Below, in pieces: positions 34,072-43,000 of a stretch of 64,000 bases of DNA (its first letter is position 1; each line of letters starts with the position of its first letter). The position numbers and the translations under genes were made by a program. Below the pieces are notes generated by a model. It had not been told where the DNA came from. It searched no databases and saw only the letters and a program-made list of their open reading frames with translations. The DNA is from Arthrobacter globiformis NBRC 12137. GTDB taxonomy: Bacteria; Actinomycetota; Actinomycetes; Actinomycetales; Micrococcaceae. The stretch lies in contig NZ_BAEG01000113.1 of NCBI RefSeq assembly GCF_000238915.1, positions 40,580 to 104,579 on the forward strand, in the 5' to 3' direction.

Positions 34072-35757
34072 ATGTCCACACTCGCACAGGGCCGGGAAGC
34101 CTACGCCGCACGGCGCTGGCCGGACGCCATCGGGCAGTACACCGCCGCCGACCAGGACATCGAACTTCCGGCCGGCGACCTGGAACAGCTGGCCACCTCC
34201 GTCATCCTCACCGGCCGGGGCTCCGAAGGTGTGGACATCCTGGCCCGGGCGCACCTGAAGTACCTCGCTGACGGCGACTACTCCGCCGCCGGCCGCTGCG
34301 CCTTCTGGATTGGGATGAACCTCGTCCTGCTGGGCGAACCCGCCCGCGGCGCCGGCTGGTTCGCCCGCGCCCGCCGGATCGTCGAGGACGTGCCCGAGCC
34401 GTGCCCCTTCGAGGGCCTGCTGTCCGTCCCCGCCGGACTGAACTCCCTCTACCAAGGCGACGGCGCCGCCGCCGCGGAAGCCTTCACCCGGGCCGCCGAC
34501 CTCGGGCGGGAACGTGGCGACGCCGACTCGGCGGCCCTCGGCACCCTGGGCCTCGGGCAGGCCAAGATCCTGCTGGGCCAGCTCGACGACGGCCTGGCCC
34601 TGCTGGACGAAGCCATGGTGGCCGTCACCGTCGGGGAGATCTCCCCCGTCCCCGCCGGAATCATCTACTGCGCAGTGATCGAAACCTGCCACCTGGCCTT
34701 CGACCTGCACCGCGCCCACGAGTGGACCCGGGCGCTGGACCGGTGGTGCAACGCGCAACAGAACCTGGTGTTCTTCAGCGGCCAGTGCCAGATGCACCGG
34801 GCCGAGCTGTACCGGCTGCACGGCGCCTGGGCAGAGGCACTCGACGCGGCCAAAGCCGCGCAGGACCTCGCCTTCCTAGGCGACCGGATGGCCACCTACG
34901 GCGGGTTCTACCAGGAGGCCGAAATCCACCGGCTCCGGGGCGACTTCGACCCCGCCGAGGCCGCCTACCTGAAGGCCCAGGAGACCGGCTTCCCGCCGCA
35001 GCCCGGGCTGGCGCTCCTCCGCCTGGCGCAGGGCAGGCCGGATCAGGCCCGGACCCTGCTCCGGCAGGCCATGGACGGCGCGGGCCTCGACTACCGGCGC
35101 CTGATGCTTGCCGCCGGCGTGGAGATCGAACTGGCCGCAGGCGACGTACCGGCCGCACGGTCTGCCGTGGAGGAACTGGCCTCGCTCTGCGCCTCGATCG
35201 ACATGCCCATGCTGCACGCCCTCGCCGAGCAGTCCGAGGCCGCCGTCCTGTTCCAGGAAGGCGACCCGCAGGCTGCCATGGTCCTGCTGCGCCGCGCGCG
35301 GTCCCGCTGGCTCGGCCTCGACGCGCCGTTCGAAGCGGCCCGCTGCCGCGCCCTTCTGGCCAGCCTCTGCGCCGCGCTGGGCGACGAGGAATCCGCCCGG
35401 CTGGAGCGCGAGGCGGCCCGGGCAGTTTTTTCCGAGCTGGGCGCCGCGCCGGCGCTTTCGGCGCTGGAACAGCCGCTGCCGGAGCAACCGGTTCCGGCTG
35501 GACCGGACGCCCGGACAGTCCCGGTGCCAGCCTCCGGGAACGACGCCGGCCACTCCCCCGACGCCGGGCCGCTCACCGCCCGCGAAACTGAGGTGATCCG
35601 GCTTGTCGCCGACGGACTGAGCAACCGGGACATCGCCGTCGAGCTGTTCATCAGCGAGAAAACGGTGGCCCGGCACCTGAGCAACATCTTCACCAAGCTG
35701 GGCCTGACCTCCCGCTCCGCGGCCACGGCGTACGCCTACCGGCATGGACTCGCCTGA
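34072..35757 (+). CDS. LuxR-family regulator with long TPR-like N-terminal part
   Basis: 561 residues. About 480 N-terminal residues consist of helical repeats (Ala/Leu-rich, e.g. GREAYAARRWPDAIGQYTAAD and AEIHRLRGDFDPAEAAYLKAQ), a TPR-like superhelix. A Pro-rich linker leads to the C-terminal HTH (about 497-555): LTARETEVIRLVADGLSNRDIAVELFISEKTVARHLSNIFTKLGL. No NTPase domain is present, unlike MalT/LAL proteins. It probably controls the downstream PQ-loop and flavoprotein genes. The ATG at 34072 starts the repeat domain. Confidence 0.87.
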   Translation: MSTLAQGREAYAARRWPDAIGQYTAADQDIELPAGDLEQLATSVILTGRGSEGVDILARAHLKYLADGDYSAAGRCAFWIGMNLVLLGEPARGAGWFARARRIVEDVPEPCPFEGLLSVPAGLNSLYQGDGAAAAEAFTRAADLGRERGDADSAALGTLGLGQAKILLGQLDDGLALLDEAMVAVTVGEISPVPAGIIYCAVIETCHLAFDLHRAHEWTRALDRWCNAQQNLVFFSGQCQMHRAELYRLHGAWAEALDAAKAAQDLAFLGDRMATYGGFYQEAEIHRLRGDFDPAEAAYLKAQETGFPPQPGLALLRLAQGRPDQARTLLRQAMDGAGLDYRRLMLAAGVEIELAAGDVPAARSAVEELASLCASIDMPMLHALAEQSEAAVLFQEGDPQAAMVLLRRARSRWLGLDAPFEAARCRALLASLCAALGDEESARLEREAARAVFSELGAAPALSALEQPLPEQPVPAGPDARTVPVPASGNDAGHSPDAGPLTARETEVIRLVADGLSNRDIAVELFISEKTVARHLSNIFTKLGLTSRSAATAYAYRHGLA

Positions 35758-35777
35758 CCTCTCCCCTGCATGAAATT

Positions 35778-35817
35778 ACCCATTCCCCGCCCGCCGGAGT
35801 CAGCTCCGGAAATGGGT
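35778..35817. promoter_or_regulatory. Two-part palindrome between luxR-type gene and PQ-loop gene
   Basis: Outer arms ACCCATT (35778-35784) and AATGGGT (35811-35817) enclose inner arms CCGGAG (35794-35799) and CTCCGG (35804-35809). It lies 47 bases before the next start and lacks a T-tract, so it could be an operator for the adjacent LuxR protein or a terminator. Confidence 0.5.
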
Positions 35818-35863
35818 GATTCGCCCGATTCGCCGCGCCGCGCCGGAAAATAGCGTTAGTGGC

Positions 35864-36184
35864 ATGAACGTTTCAGTGCTCGCAGGAACGGTGTCCACCG
35901 TCCTCTTCGCGATGAGCTACCTGCCCATGCTGCTCAAGGCCCTGCACACCAGGGACCTCGACTCCTACAGCCTCGGCTACCTCACGCTGAGCAACGTCGC
36001 CAACGCAGTCCACTCCGTGTACGTCTTCAGCCTCCCGCTGGGGCCGATCTGGCTGCTGCACTGCTTCTACGTCGCCGCCTCCGCGCTGCTGCTCATTTGG
36101 TACCTGCGCTTCAGCGTTCACAACAACCCAACCGCACCTGCATCACCAAGGAGGCACCACCATGAACACCACCCCAGCAACTGA
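35864..36184 (+). CDS. Small PQ-loop/SemiSWEET-like membrane protein
   Basis: 106 residues with three membrane segments (about 4-24, 36-56, 62-82). SYLPMLLKALHTRDLDSYSLGYLTLSNVAN follows the PQ-loop pattern, with Met in place of the usual Gln. SemiSWEETs dimerise and carry small sugars; transport here is only inferred. The tail is His/Pro-rich (RRHHHEHHPS). It overlaps the next gene by 23 bases, so the two are co-expressed. Confidence 0.7.
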   Translation: MNVSVLAGTVSTVLFAMSYLPMLLKALHTRDLDSYSLGYLTLSNVANAVHSVYVFSLPLGPIWLLHCFYVAASALLLIWYLRFSVHNNPTAPASPRRHHHEHHPSN

Positions 36185-37307
36185 CGCCGTCGGGACCGGC
36201 GGAACTGCCGCCGTCGACACCGTCATCATCGGCGCCGGACAGGCCGGCCTGGCGCTGGGCTACTACCTGGCGCAGCAGCACCGGAACTTTGTGATTCTCG
36301 ACGGCGGCACCCGGGTTGGCGACGGGTGGCGGAACCGCTGGGATTCGCTGCGCCTCTTCACCCCCGCCAAGTACAACGGCCTGCCCGGCCGGCCCTTCCC
36401 CGGCGACCGGCTCGCCTTTCCCACCAAGGACGAGCAGGCGGACTACCTGGAGGACTATGCCGCCAGGTTCCACCTGCCGGTCCGGCCCAGCACCGCCGTC
36501 ACCCGGCTGACCCACGACGGGCACCGGTTCGAGGTCACCGCCGGCGCGCAGCGCTGGACGGCGGCGAACGTTGTCCTCGCCACCGGCGCCTGCCACCTGC
36601 CCAAGACGCCGGGCTTTGCGGCGGAACTGCCCTCCGACGTCGTCCAGCTCCACTCCCACCACTACAGGAACCCCGCCCAGCTCCAGCCCGGCCCGGTCCT
36701 GCTGGTGGGGGCGGGCAACTCCGGGGCGGAGATCGCCCTGGAGACCAGCCGCACGCATGAAACCTGGCTGGCCGGCAGGGCGACCGGCGAGATCCCGTTC
36801 CGGCACGGCCGGACCGCCGCCCGGTTCCTCATCCCGATGGTCCGCTTTGCCGGGATGCACGTGCTGAACTACAGCACGCCTGTTGGGCGCAGGGTGCTGC
36901 CCAAGCTGGCCGGCATGGGCAGGCCGCTGATCCGCACCAAGACCGCGGACCTCCGGGCCGCCGGCGTCCACCTGGTGCCGCGGGTCGCCGGCGTCCAGGA
37001 CGGCGAAGGAGTGCTCGACGACGGCCGGAGCCTTCCGGTGGCAAACGTCATCTGGTGCACCGGCTCCACCGAGGCCTACCCGTGGCTGGACATCCCGGCG
37101 CTGCCCGCGGACTGGCGGAAGCAGCAGCACCGCGGCATTGTGGATGCCCTGCCGGGCCTGTACCTGCTGGGGCAGGACCTCCTCTACGCGGCAGCATCGG
37201 AAACCCTCCCCGGCGTGTGCCGGGACGCCAGGTACCTGGCGAAGCGGCTGGCCGCCACCCGGGTTCCGCAGGACATGGCGGAGGTGCGGAGCGGGCTGGC
37301 GGCTTAG
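36162..37307 (+). CDS. Flavin-containing monooxygenase-like NAD(P)/FAD oxidoreductase
   Basis: 381 residues. FAD-binding GxGxxG at VDTVIIGAGQAGLALGYYLAQ (19-39) and NAD(P)-binding GPVLLVGAGNSGAEIALE (about 177-194) define a two-dinucleotide-fold enzyme. WRNRWDSLRLFTPAKYNGLPG is the typical substrate/FAD contact of CzcO/YpwA-like monooxygenases, and a ATG motif (VVLATGACHLPKTP) is present. The substrate is unknown. AAGGAGG stands 7 bases before the ATG. The LuxR-type gene upstream probably regulates it. Confidence 0.85.
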   Translation: MNTTPATDAVGTGGTAAVDTVIIGAGQAGLALGYYLAQQHRNFVILDGGTRVGDGWRNRWDSLRLFTPAKYNGLPGRPFPGDRLAFPTKDEQADYLEDYAARFHLPVRPSTAVTRLTHDGHRFEVTAGAQRWTAANVVLATGACHLPKTPGFAAELPSDVVQLHSHHYRNPAQLQPGPVLLVGAGNSGAEIALETSRTHETWLAGRATGEIPFRHGRTAARFLIPMVRFAGMHVLNYSTPVGRRVLPKLAGMGRPLIRTKTADLRAAGVHLVPRVAGVQDGEGVLDDGRSLPVANVIWCTGSTEAYPWLDIPALPADWRKQQHRGIVDALPGLYLLGQDLLYAAASETLPGVCRDARYLAKRLAATRVPQDMAEVRSGLAA

Positions 37308-37366
37308 CGTCTAGTGCCCCGGCAGTCACCCCGGCGGCCTTGACCCAGCGGAGGGCGGCAAACCGT

Positions 37367-37600
37367 TCACATCACCGTCGGCCTGTCAGGCAAAGTTGTA
37401 GGCGATGCCCATGGCAGAGTAGCGGTGGGCCGTGGGGAACAGTGCCGGCAGCGCCGACGCGAGAATGGCCACTAAGAACGCCACCGGGAACGCGATCATG
37501 GCCAGGCCGGCGAGCGTGGCCGGTACGGTTCCGATCGAGATCAGAAAGAAACGCGGGAAGTGAAAACACCACCGTGCTGACGGCCCGATCCAGGGCCCGG
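37367..37600 (-). pseudogene. 3' remnant of a second ProP-like MFS gene
   Basis: About 200 bp nearly identical to 40355-40560 of the intact MFS gene (SIGTVPATLAGLAMIAFPVAF, ALFPTAHRYSAMGIAYNFA), joined directly to 24 bp identical to that gene's last codons and stop (40035-40058). The 296 bp between are missing, with GGC microhomology at the join. An extra A also shifts the frame. The matching upstream remnant is at 39869-39945. Confidence 0.9.
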
Positions 37601-37821
37601 GCGACGCGACGGTCATTGTCCGAGACCTCACGCAGGGTTCGACCGCCTGCCATTTTCTCCGAGCCGTCAGCGTCTGCTGAGCGAATGGATGCAGGCCGCA
37701 AAGGCGGCGGTAACGGGCTAGCTAATGTCCGCCGTCGATATACTCCAAACATGCCAATCACACGCCTCGACATAGGCAGCCACACCCAGCCGTCCACCCT
37801 TGAGCAGCGCTGGGGCGATCT

Positions 37822-38847
37822 GTGAGCGGCGGTCTCGTCGCCCTGCTGGATGACGTCGCAGCCCTTGCCCGTATAGCGGCCGCCTCGGTGGACGACGTCG
37901 CTGCCGGAGCGGCCAAAGCGGGGGCCAAGGCCGCCGGCGTGGTGATCGACGACGCCGCCGTCACCCCGCAGTACGTGTCCGGCGCGGACCCGTCACGCGA
38001 ACTGCCGATGATCAAGAAGATCTTCTGGGGATCGCTCCGGAACAAGCTGCTGATCATCCTGCCGGCCCTGCTGCTCGTCAGCGCCTTCGTCCCCTGGGCC
38101 ATCCCGTTCATCCTCATGCTGGGCGGCACCTACCTTTGCTACGAGGGCGCCGAAAAGGTCTGGCACAAGCTCCGCGGCCACCACACGGCAGAGGAAGATG
38201 CGCCGGCGGTTGAACGCGGCCCGGAGGCCGAGGCCAAGGTCGTCAAGGGCGCCATCACCACCGACTTCATCCTGTCCTGCGAGATCATGGTCATCTCGAT
38301 GAACGAGGTGGCCCAGGATTCCTTGCTGTCACGGGCGATCATCCTGGTGGTCGTGGCCCTCGTGATTACGGTGGCCGTGTATGGTGCCGTCGCTCTCATC
38401 GTCAAGATGGACGACATCGGGATGCACCTGGCAGCTAAAGATTCCCCAGGCTCCCAGCGCTTCGGCGAGCTGCTCGTCAAGGGGATGCCCGCCGTGCTGG
38501 CCGGGATAACCTTCATCGGAACGATCGCCATGCTGTGGGTTGGCGGCCACATCATGCTGCAGGGGGCCCATGACCTCGGCTGGCACGGTCCGTATGACCT
38601 GGTCCATGTCCTCGAGCACCCGGTCGAAGGAATCGCGGTGGTGGGCGGCTTCCTAGCCTGGCTCGTGAACACGTTGTGCTCGGCAGTCATCGGACTCGCC
38701 TGGGGCATCGTCGTCATGGCTATCGTGCATCCGCTGCTCAAAGCGCTGCCGTTCGGCAAGAAGAAGGGCGGGCACGAGGAGGGCGACATCCGCGCCGAAC
38801 TTGCCGGCTACCGGCCGACGAAACGTGACGCCGATCCCGACGCATAG
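37822..38847 (+). CDS. DUF808 (YedI-like) inner-membrane protein
   Basis: 341 residues. SGGLVALLDDVAALARIAAASVDDVAAGAAKAGAKAAGVVIDDAAVTPQYV is the diagnostic N-terminus of DUF808. Six or so membrane segments follow (e.g. LLIILPALLLVSAFVPWAIPFIL), with FILSCEIMVISMNEVA conserved. Function is unknown. GTG start, GGGG a few bases upstream. It and the next gene sit between two remnants of a broken MFS gene. Confidence 0.9.
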   Translation: MSGGLVALLDDVAALARIAAASVDDVAAGAAKAGAKAAGVVIDDAAVTPQYVSGADPSRELPMIKKIFWGSLRNKLLIILPALLLVSAFVPWAIPFILMLGGTYLCYEGAEKVWHKLRGHHTAEEDAPAVERGPEAEAKVVKGAITTDFILSCEIMVISMNEVAQDSLLSRAIILVVVALVITVAVYGAVALIVKMDDIGMHLAAKDSPGSQRFGELLVKGMPAVLAGITFIGTIAMLWVGGHIMLQGAHDLGWHGPYDLVHVLEHPVEGIAVVGGFLAWLVNTLCSAVIGLAWGIVVMAIVHPLLKALPFGKKKGGHEEGDIRAELAGYRPTKRDADPDA

Positions 38848-38892
38848 CCAGCGGCCCGCGGGCTAGGAGAATTCACAGGTCCAGCACCTAAC

Positions 38893-39858
38893 ATGTCCTC
38901 CATGAAGGCTGCTCGGGACGCCCGCTCTGCCGCCGTGGTGATCAACGCCGGATCACGCCGAGGTGCGGCGCACGAACTTGCGGTGGACACGATGCGCAAG
39001 GCAGGCGTGCCGATCTCCTCCGTGCACCACGTGCTGTCCGGGGGCGATCTGGCCGGGACGCTTGATCGAGTGATTGCGGACGGGCACGACCTGGTGGTTG
39101 TCGGCGGCGGCGACGGGACCGTGTCCTACGCCGCGGGGCGAGTTGCCGGCACCAACGTTGTGCTCGGCGTTCTTCCGCTGGGCACCGCCAACGACTTCGC
39201 CCGCACGCTGGAGATACCCAACAATCTGTCCGAGGCGTGCGCTGCCGTCGCGGACGGGAAGGTGGTGGACATCGACCTGGGCCGGGCGAACGGTGAGCCA
39301 TTCCTCAACGTCGCGTCCGTGGGCCTGTCGGTGGCTGTTACCGAAGCTCTCAGCCCACGCCTGAAGCGGTACATCGGACCGCTGGCCTACGGCATTGCCA
39401 CCCTGCGGGCTTATGCCGGGCACAAGGCGTTCCGGGCCCGTCTCGAGTTTCCCGAGGGGGACCACGAGCCGATGGAGCTCGAAAACCTGCTTCAGGTGGC
39501 CGTCGGCAATGGCCGGCATTACGGCGGCGGCAACACGGTCTCCCCCACCGCAGGGATAGACGATCACACTCTTGACATCTACGGCATCTTGGCGGCGCCG
39601 CTCCGGGAGCACGTGAAGATCGCACGGTTGCTCAAGGACGGAAGCTTCATCGAACACGACCGGGTGTACCACCTGACCAGCCGACATGTCCGGCTGGTCA
39701 CCGAGCAGCCGCTGGGCGTGAACCTCGACGGCGAGATCGCCACCAGCACGCCCGCCGATTTCACCGTCCAGCGCAACGCCGTCCACGTGGTGGTCCCCCG
39801 GAGCAGCACCAGCGCGTTGTTCGACGGACCTGGCGCCGCGGACTGGCCGTCCAGTTGA
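38893..39858 (+). CDS. Diacylglycerol/lipid kinase family protein (YegS/LCB5-like)
   Basis: 321 residues. VVINAGSRRGAA (14-25), the ATP-binding VVVGGGDGTVSYAAG (about 75-89) and VLPLGTANDFARTL define the DAGK catalytic domain; FLNVASVGLSVAVT and NLDGEIA near the C-terminus complete the fold. It phosphorylates a lipid or sphingoid-like alcohol with ATP at the membrane; exact lipid unknown. It is 45 bases after the DUF808 gene on the same strand, probably one transcript. Confidence 0.88.
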   Translation: MSSMKAARDARSAAVVINAGSRRGAAHELAVDTMRKAGVPISSVHHVLSGGDLAGTLDRVIADGHDLVVVGGGDGTVSYAAGRVAGTNVVLGVLPLGTANDFARTLEIPNNLSEACAAVADGKVVDIDLGRANGEPFLNVASVGLSVAVTEALSPRLKRYIGPLAYGIATLRAYAGHKAFRARLEFPEGDHEPMELENLLQVAVGNGRHYGGGNTVSPTAGIDDHTLDIYGILAAPLREHVKIARLLKDGSFIEHDRVYHLTSRHVRLVTEQPLGVNLDGEIATSTPADFTVQRNAVHVVVPRSSTSALFDGPGAADWPSS

Positions 39859-39868
39859 AAGCCAGCAC

Positions 39869-39945
39869 GATGCTGCGCTAGTGGTCCTTGAAAATCCCCA
39901 TCGGGCCGACAGAGCGGAACACGTGGCCGGTCTCGTGAGCCGCAG
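39869..39945 (-). pseudogene. Internal remnant of the second ProP-like MFS gene
   Basis: On the minus strand it reads HETGHVFRSVGPMGIFKDH then stop, matching HETDDDLRPVGPVGIFKDHW of the intact gene (40758-40834); the Trp codon became TAG. Order and strand are collinear with the remnant at 37367-37600, so both belonged to one gene now interrupted by the DUF808 and lipid-kinase genes. Confidence 0.8.
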
Positions 39946-40034
39946 GAGCTCTGACTCTGGAACGAGATATCCAGCCAATATGTTCAACTGAAACAGAATT
40001 GCTAATGCCGATTTGGGTCTGATGAGTCGTCTGC

Positions 40035-41549
40035 TCACATCACCGTCGGCCTGTCAGGCCGGTCCCCATGCGACGCCCGCGCCTCCTCGTAGCTGCTGTC
40101 GAACGGGAGCGTGTCCATCTCCAGCAGCGGGTTGTGGTCCTGGGTCTCCACGAGCTCGCGTGCGGCTTCGTCCGAGTCCACGCTGGGCATGGAGCCGGGC
40201 AGGTGCCGCTGCGCGGATTCCGGCAGGAAGTAGATGGCGACCGCGGCGATGGCCGACGTCGCCATGAGGTAGAACGCCGGCATCAGGTCGTTGCCTGTCG
40301 CCTGGATGAGGGCGGCGATGATGAACGGGGCGGTGCCGCCGAAGATCGCCACGGCAAAGTTGTAGGCGATGCCCATCGCGGAGTAGCGGTGGGCCGTGGG
40401 GAACAGTGCAGGCAGCGCCGACGCGAGAATGGCCACGAAAAATGCCACGGGAAACGCGACCAGTGCGAGGCCGGCGAGCGTGGCCGGTACGGTTCCGATC
40501 GAGATCAGAAGAAACGCGGGAAGTGAAAACACCACCGTGCTGATAGCCCCGATCCAGAGCACAGGTCGCCGCCCGATCCTGTCTGAGAGGCGGCCCGTCA
40601 GCGGGATGCACAGGGACATGACCACCAACACCGGAACGGTCAGCAGCGTTCCGTGGATCTCGTCGTAGCCCTTGTTGGTGGTGAGATACGTGGGCATGTA
40701 GGACGTGAGGGCGTAGCCCACGGTGTTTCCGGCGGCCACGAGGATCATGGCCAACAGGATGCGGCGCCAGTGGTCCTTGAAGATTCCGACCGGGCCCACG
40801 GGACGGAGGTCGTCGTCGGTCTCATGGTGCTTGGCGGCCACGGCTTCGGCTTCCTGCGTGGCCTTAAAGGCGGGCGACTCCTCGATCTTCATCCGGAAGT
40901 AGATGGCCACGATGCCCAGGGGCCCCGCGATCAGGAACGGGATGCGCCAGCCCCACGCCTCCATCTGCCCCTGTCCCAGGATCAGCTGGAGGGCGGACAC
41001 GAGCGCGGCACCGAGCGCAAAGCCGAGGTAGCTGCCCATGTCGAGGAAGCTGACGAAGAAGCCACGGCGGTGGTCCGGTGAATGCTCGCAGACGAACGTG
41101 GTGGCACCCGAGTACTCGCCGCCGGTGGAAAAGCCCTGCACCAGCTTGGTGACCACCAGCAGGACCGCAGCCCAGATGCCCAGCACCGCGTACCCGGGAA
41201 GCAGCCCGACGGCGAACGTCGCCGCGGCCATCATCATCAGCGTCATGGCCAGCACCTTCTGCCGGCCGATCTTGTCGCCCAGCCAGCCGAAGAAGATGCC
41301 GCCCAATGGCCGGGCGATAAACGTGGCGCCGAAGGTTCCCAGCAGGAACAGGTTCTGCACGGCCCTGTCCGCCTCGGGCAAAAACACCGGCCCCATCGTG
41401 GTGATCAGGTAACCGAACACCCCGACGTCGTACCACTCCATCGTGTTGCCGACGATAGTGCCGCCGAGCGCTTTCCGCAGCGTCCGGTGATTGACGACGT
41501 TGACGTCGGACACGCGCAGCCGCCGCTGCTGCAGATGGTGCTCTGTCAT
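40035..41549 (-). CDS. MFS transporter, metabolite:H+ symporter (ProP-like)
   Basis: 504 residues, 12 membrane segments. GGTIVGNTMEWYDVGVFGYL (N-terminal family motif), RPLGGIFFGWLGDKIGRQKVL (loop 2-3), LVQGFSTGGEYSGATTFVCEHSP (segment 4-5) and ESPAFKA mark the MHS branch with ProP, KgtP and ShiA. Likely proton-coupled uptake of a betaine, proline or organic acid. The ATG at 41549 aligns with family N-termini; the frame upstream to 41657 is not coding-like. Two remnants of a close paralogue lie downstream. Confidence 0.9.
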   Translation of the reverse strand: MTEHHLQQRRLRVSDVNVVNHRTLRKALGGTIVGNTMEWYDVGVFGYLITTMGPVFLPEADRAVQNLFLLGTFGATFIARPLGGIFFGWLGDKIGRQKVLAMTLMMMAAATFAVGLLPGYAVLGIWAAVLLVVTKLVQGFSTGGEYSGATTFVCEHSPDHRRGFFVSFLDMGSYLGFALGAALVSALQLILGQGQMEAWGWRIPFLIAGPLGIVAIYFRMKIEESPAFKATQEAEAVAAKHHETDDDLRPVGPVGIFKDHWRRILLAMILVAAGNTVGYALTSYMPTYLTTNKGYDEIHGTLLTVPVLVVMSLCIPLTGRLSDRIGRRPVLWIGAISTVVFSLPAFLLISIGTVPATLAGLALVAFPVAFFVAILASALPALFPTAHRYSAMGIAYNFAVAIFGGTAPFIIAALIQATGNDLMPAFYLMATSAIAAVAIYFLPESAQRHLPGSMPSVDSDEAARELVETQDHNPLLEMDTLPFDSSYEEARASHGDRPDRPTVM

Positions 41550-41932
41550 GGCTCGGTCACCGTCCCTGTCTCTTGGACTGGACACGCGCCGCCGTTCTGC
41601 CGGCACCCCCAATAAGTGCCCAACTCTCCGACCATCTTCCCACTGGCCTTCTGACACAACAACGAAAACCGCAGCGTATTCACACGAGCGGGCCTCCGCC
41701 GTCGTCCGCTTCCGCGGGTTGCTGGCCCCTGTTCAGGCGACAGGTGACTCCTGTTCACCACACTTGAGCTGCTGGCTGAGCTTCTCGGTCCGAACCAAGA
41801 TGCGCGGCGGGATGCGTACGAGTGTTGATCTTCGTCGTGGCGCCGGTCAAGAAGCACCTGCCAATACCTGTGGGAGGGCGGGAAGGCCATCATTAGTGGC
41901 ACAGAGCACTGCGATTCGAACCGGAGGCTGTC
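41550..41932. other. Divergent intergenic region
   Basis: About 380 bases between the MFS start and a small zinc-ribbon gene. CCTGTTCA occurs twice around 41729-41760. No gene seen. Confidence 0.4.
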
Positions 41933-42103
41933 ATGATCCAGGCCCTGCTGTGCAAACTCAACATTCGGCACGAGTGGCATGTCGAACATGCCGACGACGG
42001 GACCGTGTATAAGCGCTGTCGCCGATGTGGCAAGGATGACGACGAACGCGGCGATGGACGGAGGGGTGACTTCAGCGCCTGGGTAGGTCCGGGTGGAGGA
42101 TGA
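41933..42103 (+). CDS. Small zinc-ribbon-like protein
   Basis: 56 residues. CKLNIRHEWHVEHADDGTVYKRCRRCGKDDD has His and a CxxC pair, the layout of a short zinc-binding knuckle common in actinobacterial orphan proteins. GGAGG lies 5 bases before the ATG, which makes translation likely despite the small size. The tail is charged and probably disordered. Function unknown. Confidence 0.65.
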   Translation: MIQALLCKLNIRHEWHVEHADDGTVYKRCRRCGKDDDERGDGRRGDFSAWVGPGGG

Positions 42104-42341
42104 GACGCTCGATCGCCCAAGAGTTTGTCCCTTGATGGGCCGTCGGATTCATTGTCGTAGATCAAGGACACCCCCGCCCAGGCACAGATGCCCCCATCAC
42201 TCTGGTCCAGGGTCACCCCGACCAGTACCATCAGGTTTGGGTCCCGCTGCGTCGCTTTGCGCAGGGTAGCCCATGGCTGCTGGCTGAATCACAGGGCTTG
42301 CCATCCGTTGTTGCCAGACGGTGCGCCCGGAGGAGGGGACA

Positions 42342-42836
42342 ATGGCACTCGTCTCTCGGCATTGGTTTCCGCTCGTCGAGTGTGATGACGCTTTCCTGAA
42401 GTCCGCGCCTTTTCGCTACGTGCAGTCCGTGGAGACCACGGCCCCTTCCGAACGGATCTGGGAGGTGATCACCGGCTACGATTTGCTCCATTGGGTACCG
42501 GTGTGGACCGGCCTCCGCTGGGGTTCGCCGCCGTTGGGCGTGGGGACAGAACGCGCGGTCACGTTGGCGGTGGTGCTCACTGTCCGTGAGCGGTTTTACC
42601 GCTGGGTCGAGGGGAAGCGATTTTCGTTCAGCGGTCTGGAGGCGTCTCTTCCCGGCCTCCGAAATGTGGCGGAGGACTGGGTCATCGAGTCCACACCCTC
42701 CGGCTCCCGCCTCACGTGGACGCTGGCCGTTGGAGCACGCCCCTGGGCTGTCCCGTTGATCTGGTTGGGCGGCCCGGTCATCAGAGCATTACAACGCCGG
42801 GTCCTGCGCACTATCCGGGTACATATGAAGAACTGA
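42342..42836 (+). CDS. SRPBCC (START-like) fold protein
   Basis: 164 residues. RYVQSVETTAPSERIWEVITGYDLLHWVPVWTGLRWG opens a helix-grip fold; FSFSGLEASLPGLRN and SGSRLTWTLAVGARP are its later strands and the long C-terminal helix ends the protein. Family members bind hydrophobic ligands or act as cyclases or toxins; no specific role can be read. GGAGGAGG is 5 bases before the ATG, which argues against the GTG at 42321. Confidence 0.75.
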   Translation: MALVSRHWFPLVECDDAFLKSAPFRYVQSVETTAPSERIWEVITGYDLLHWVPVWTGLRWGSPPLGVGTERAVTLAVVLTVRERFYRWVEGKRFSFSGLEASLPGLRNVAEDWVIESTPSGSRLTWTLAVGARPWAVPLIWLGGPVIRALQRRVLRTIRVHMKN

Positions 42837-42942
42837 AGCAGGCCCCTCTGCCCGCAAGGGTCCCGGAAGCAGCCCTACGCTCATTCTTCGAGGTTGCTCC
42901 CAGCATCCGCGCTGTTTTCAACCGCTTAACGGCTTCGGCAGG

Positions 42943-42977
42943 CGAACACCCTCAGCGACCGGCGCTAAGGGTGTTCG
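42943..42977. terminator. Hairpin terminator shared by convergent genes
   Basis: CGAACACCCT (42943-42952) pairs with AGGGTGTTCG (42968-42977); inside it AGCG pairs with CGCT around ACCGG. It lies between the SRPBCC gene and the minus-strand sulfatase. Confidence 0.8.
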
Positions 42978-43000
42978 GTGCTGTGGTGGACAGCGGGGCC

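Noticed and set aside
41905..41925. GGTTCGAATCGC-like sequence (minus strand), resembling a tRNA T-arm
   Set aside because: No matching T-stem, anticodon arm or acceptor stem around it.
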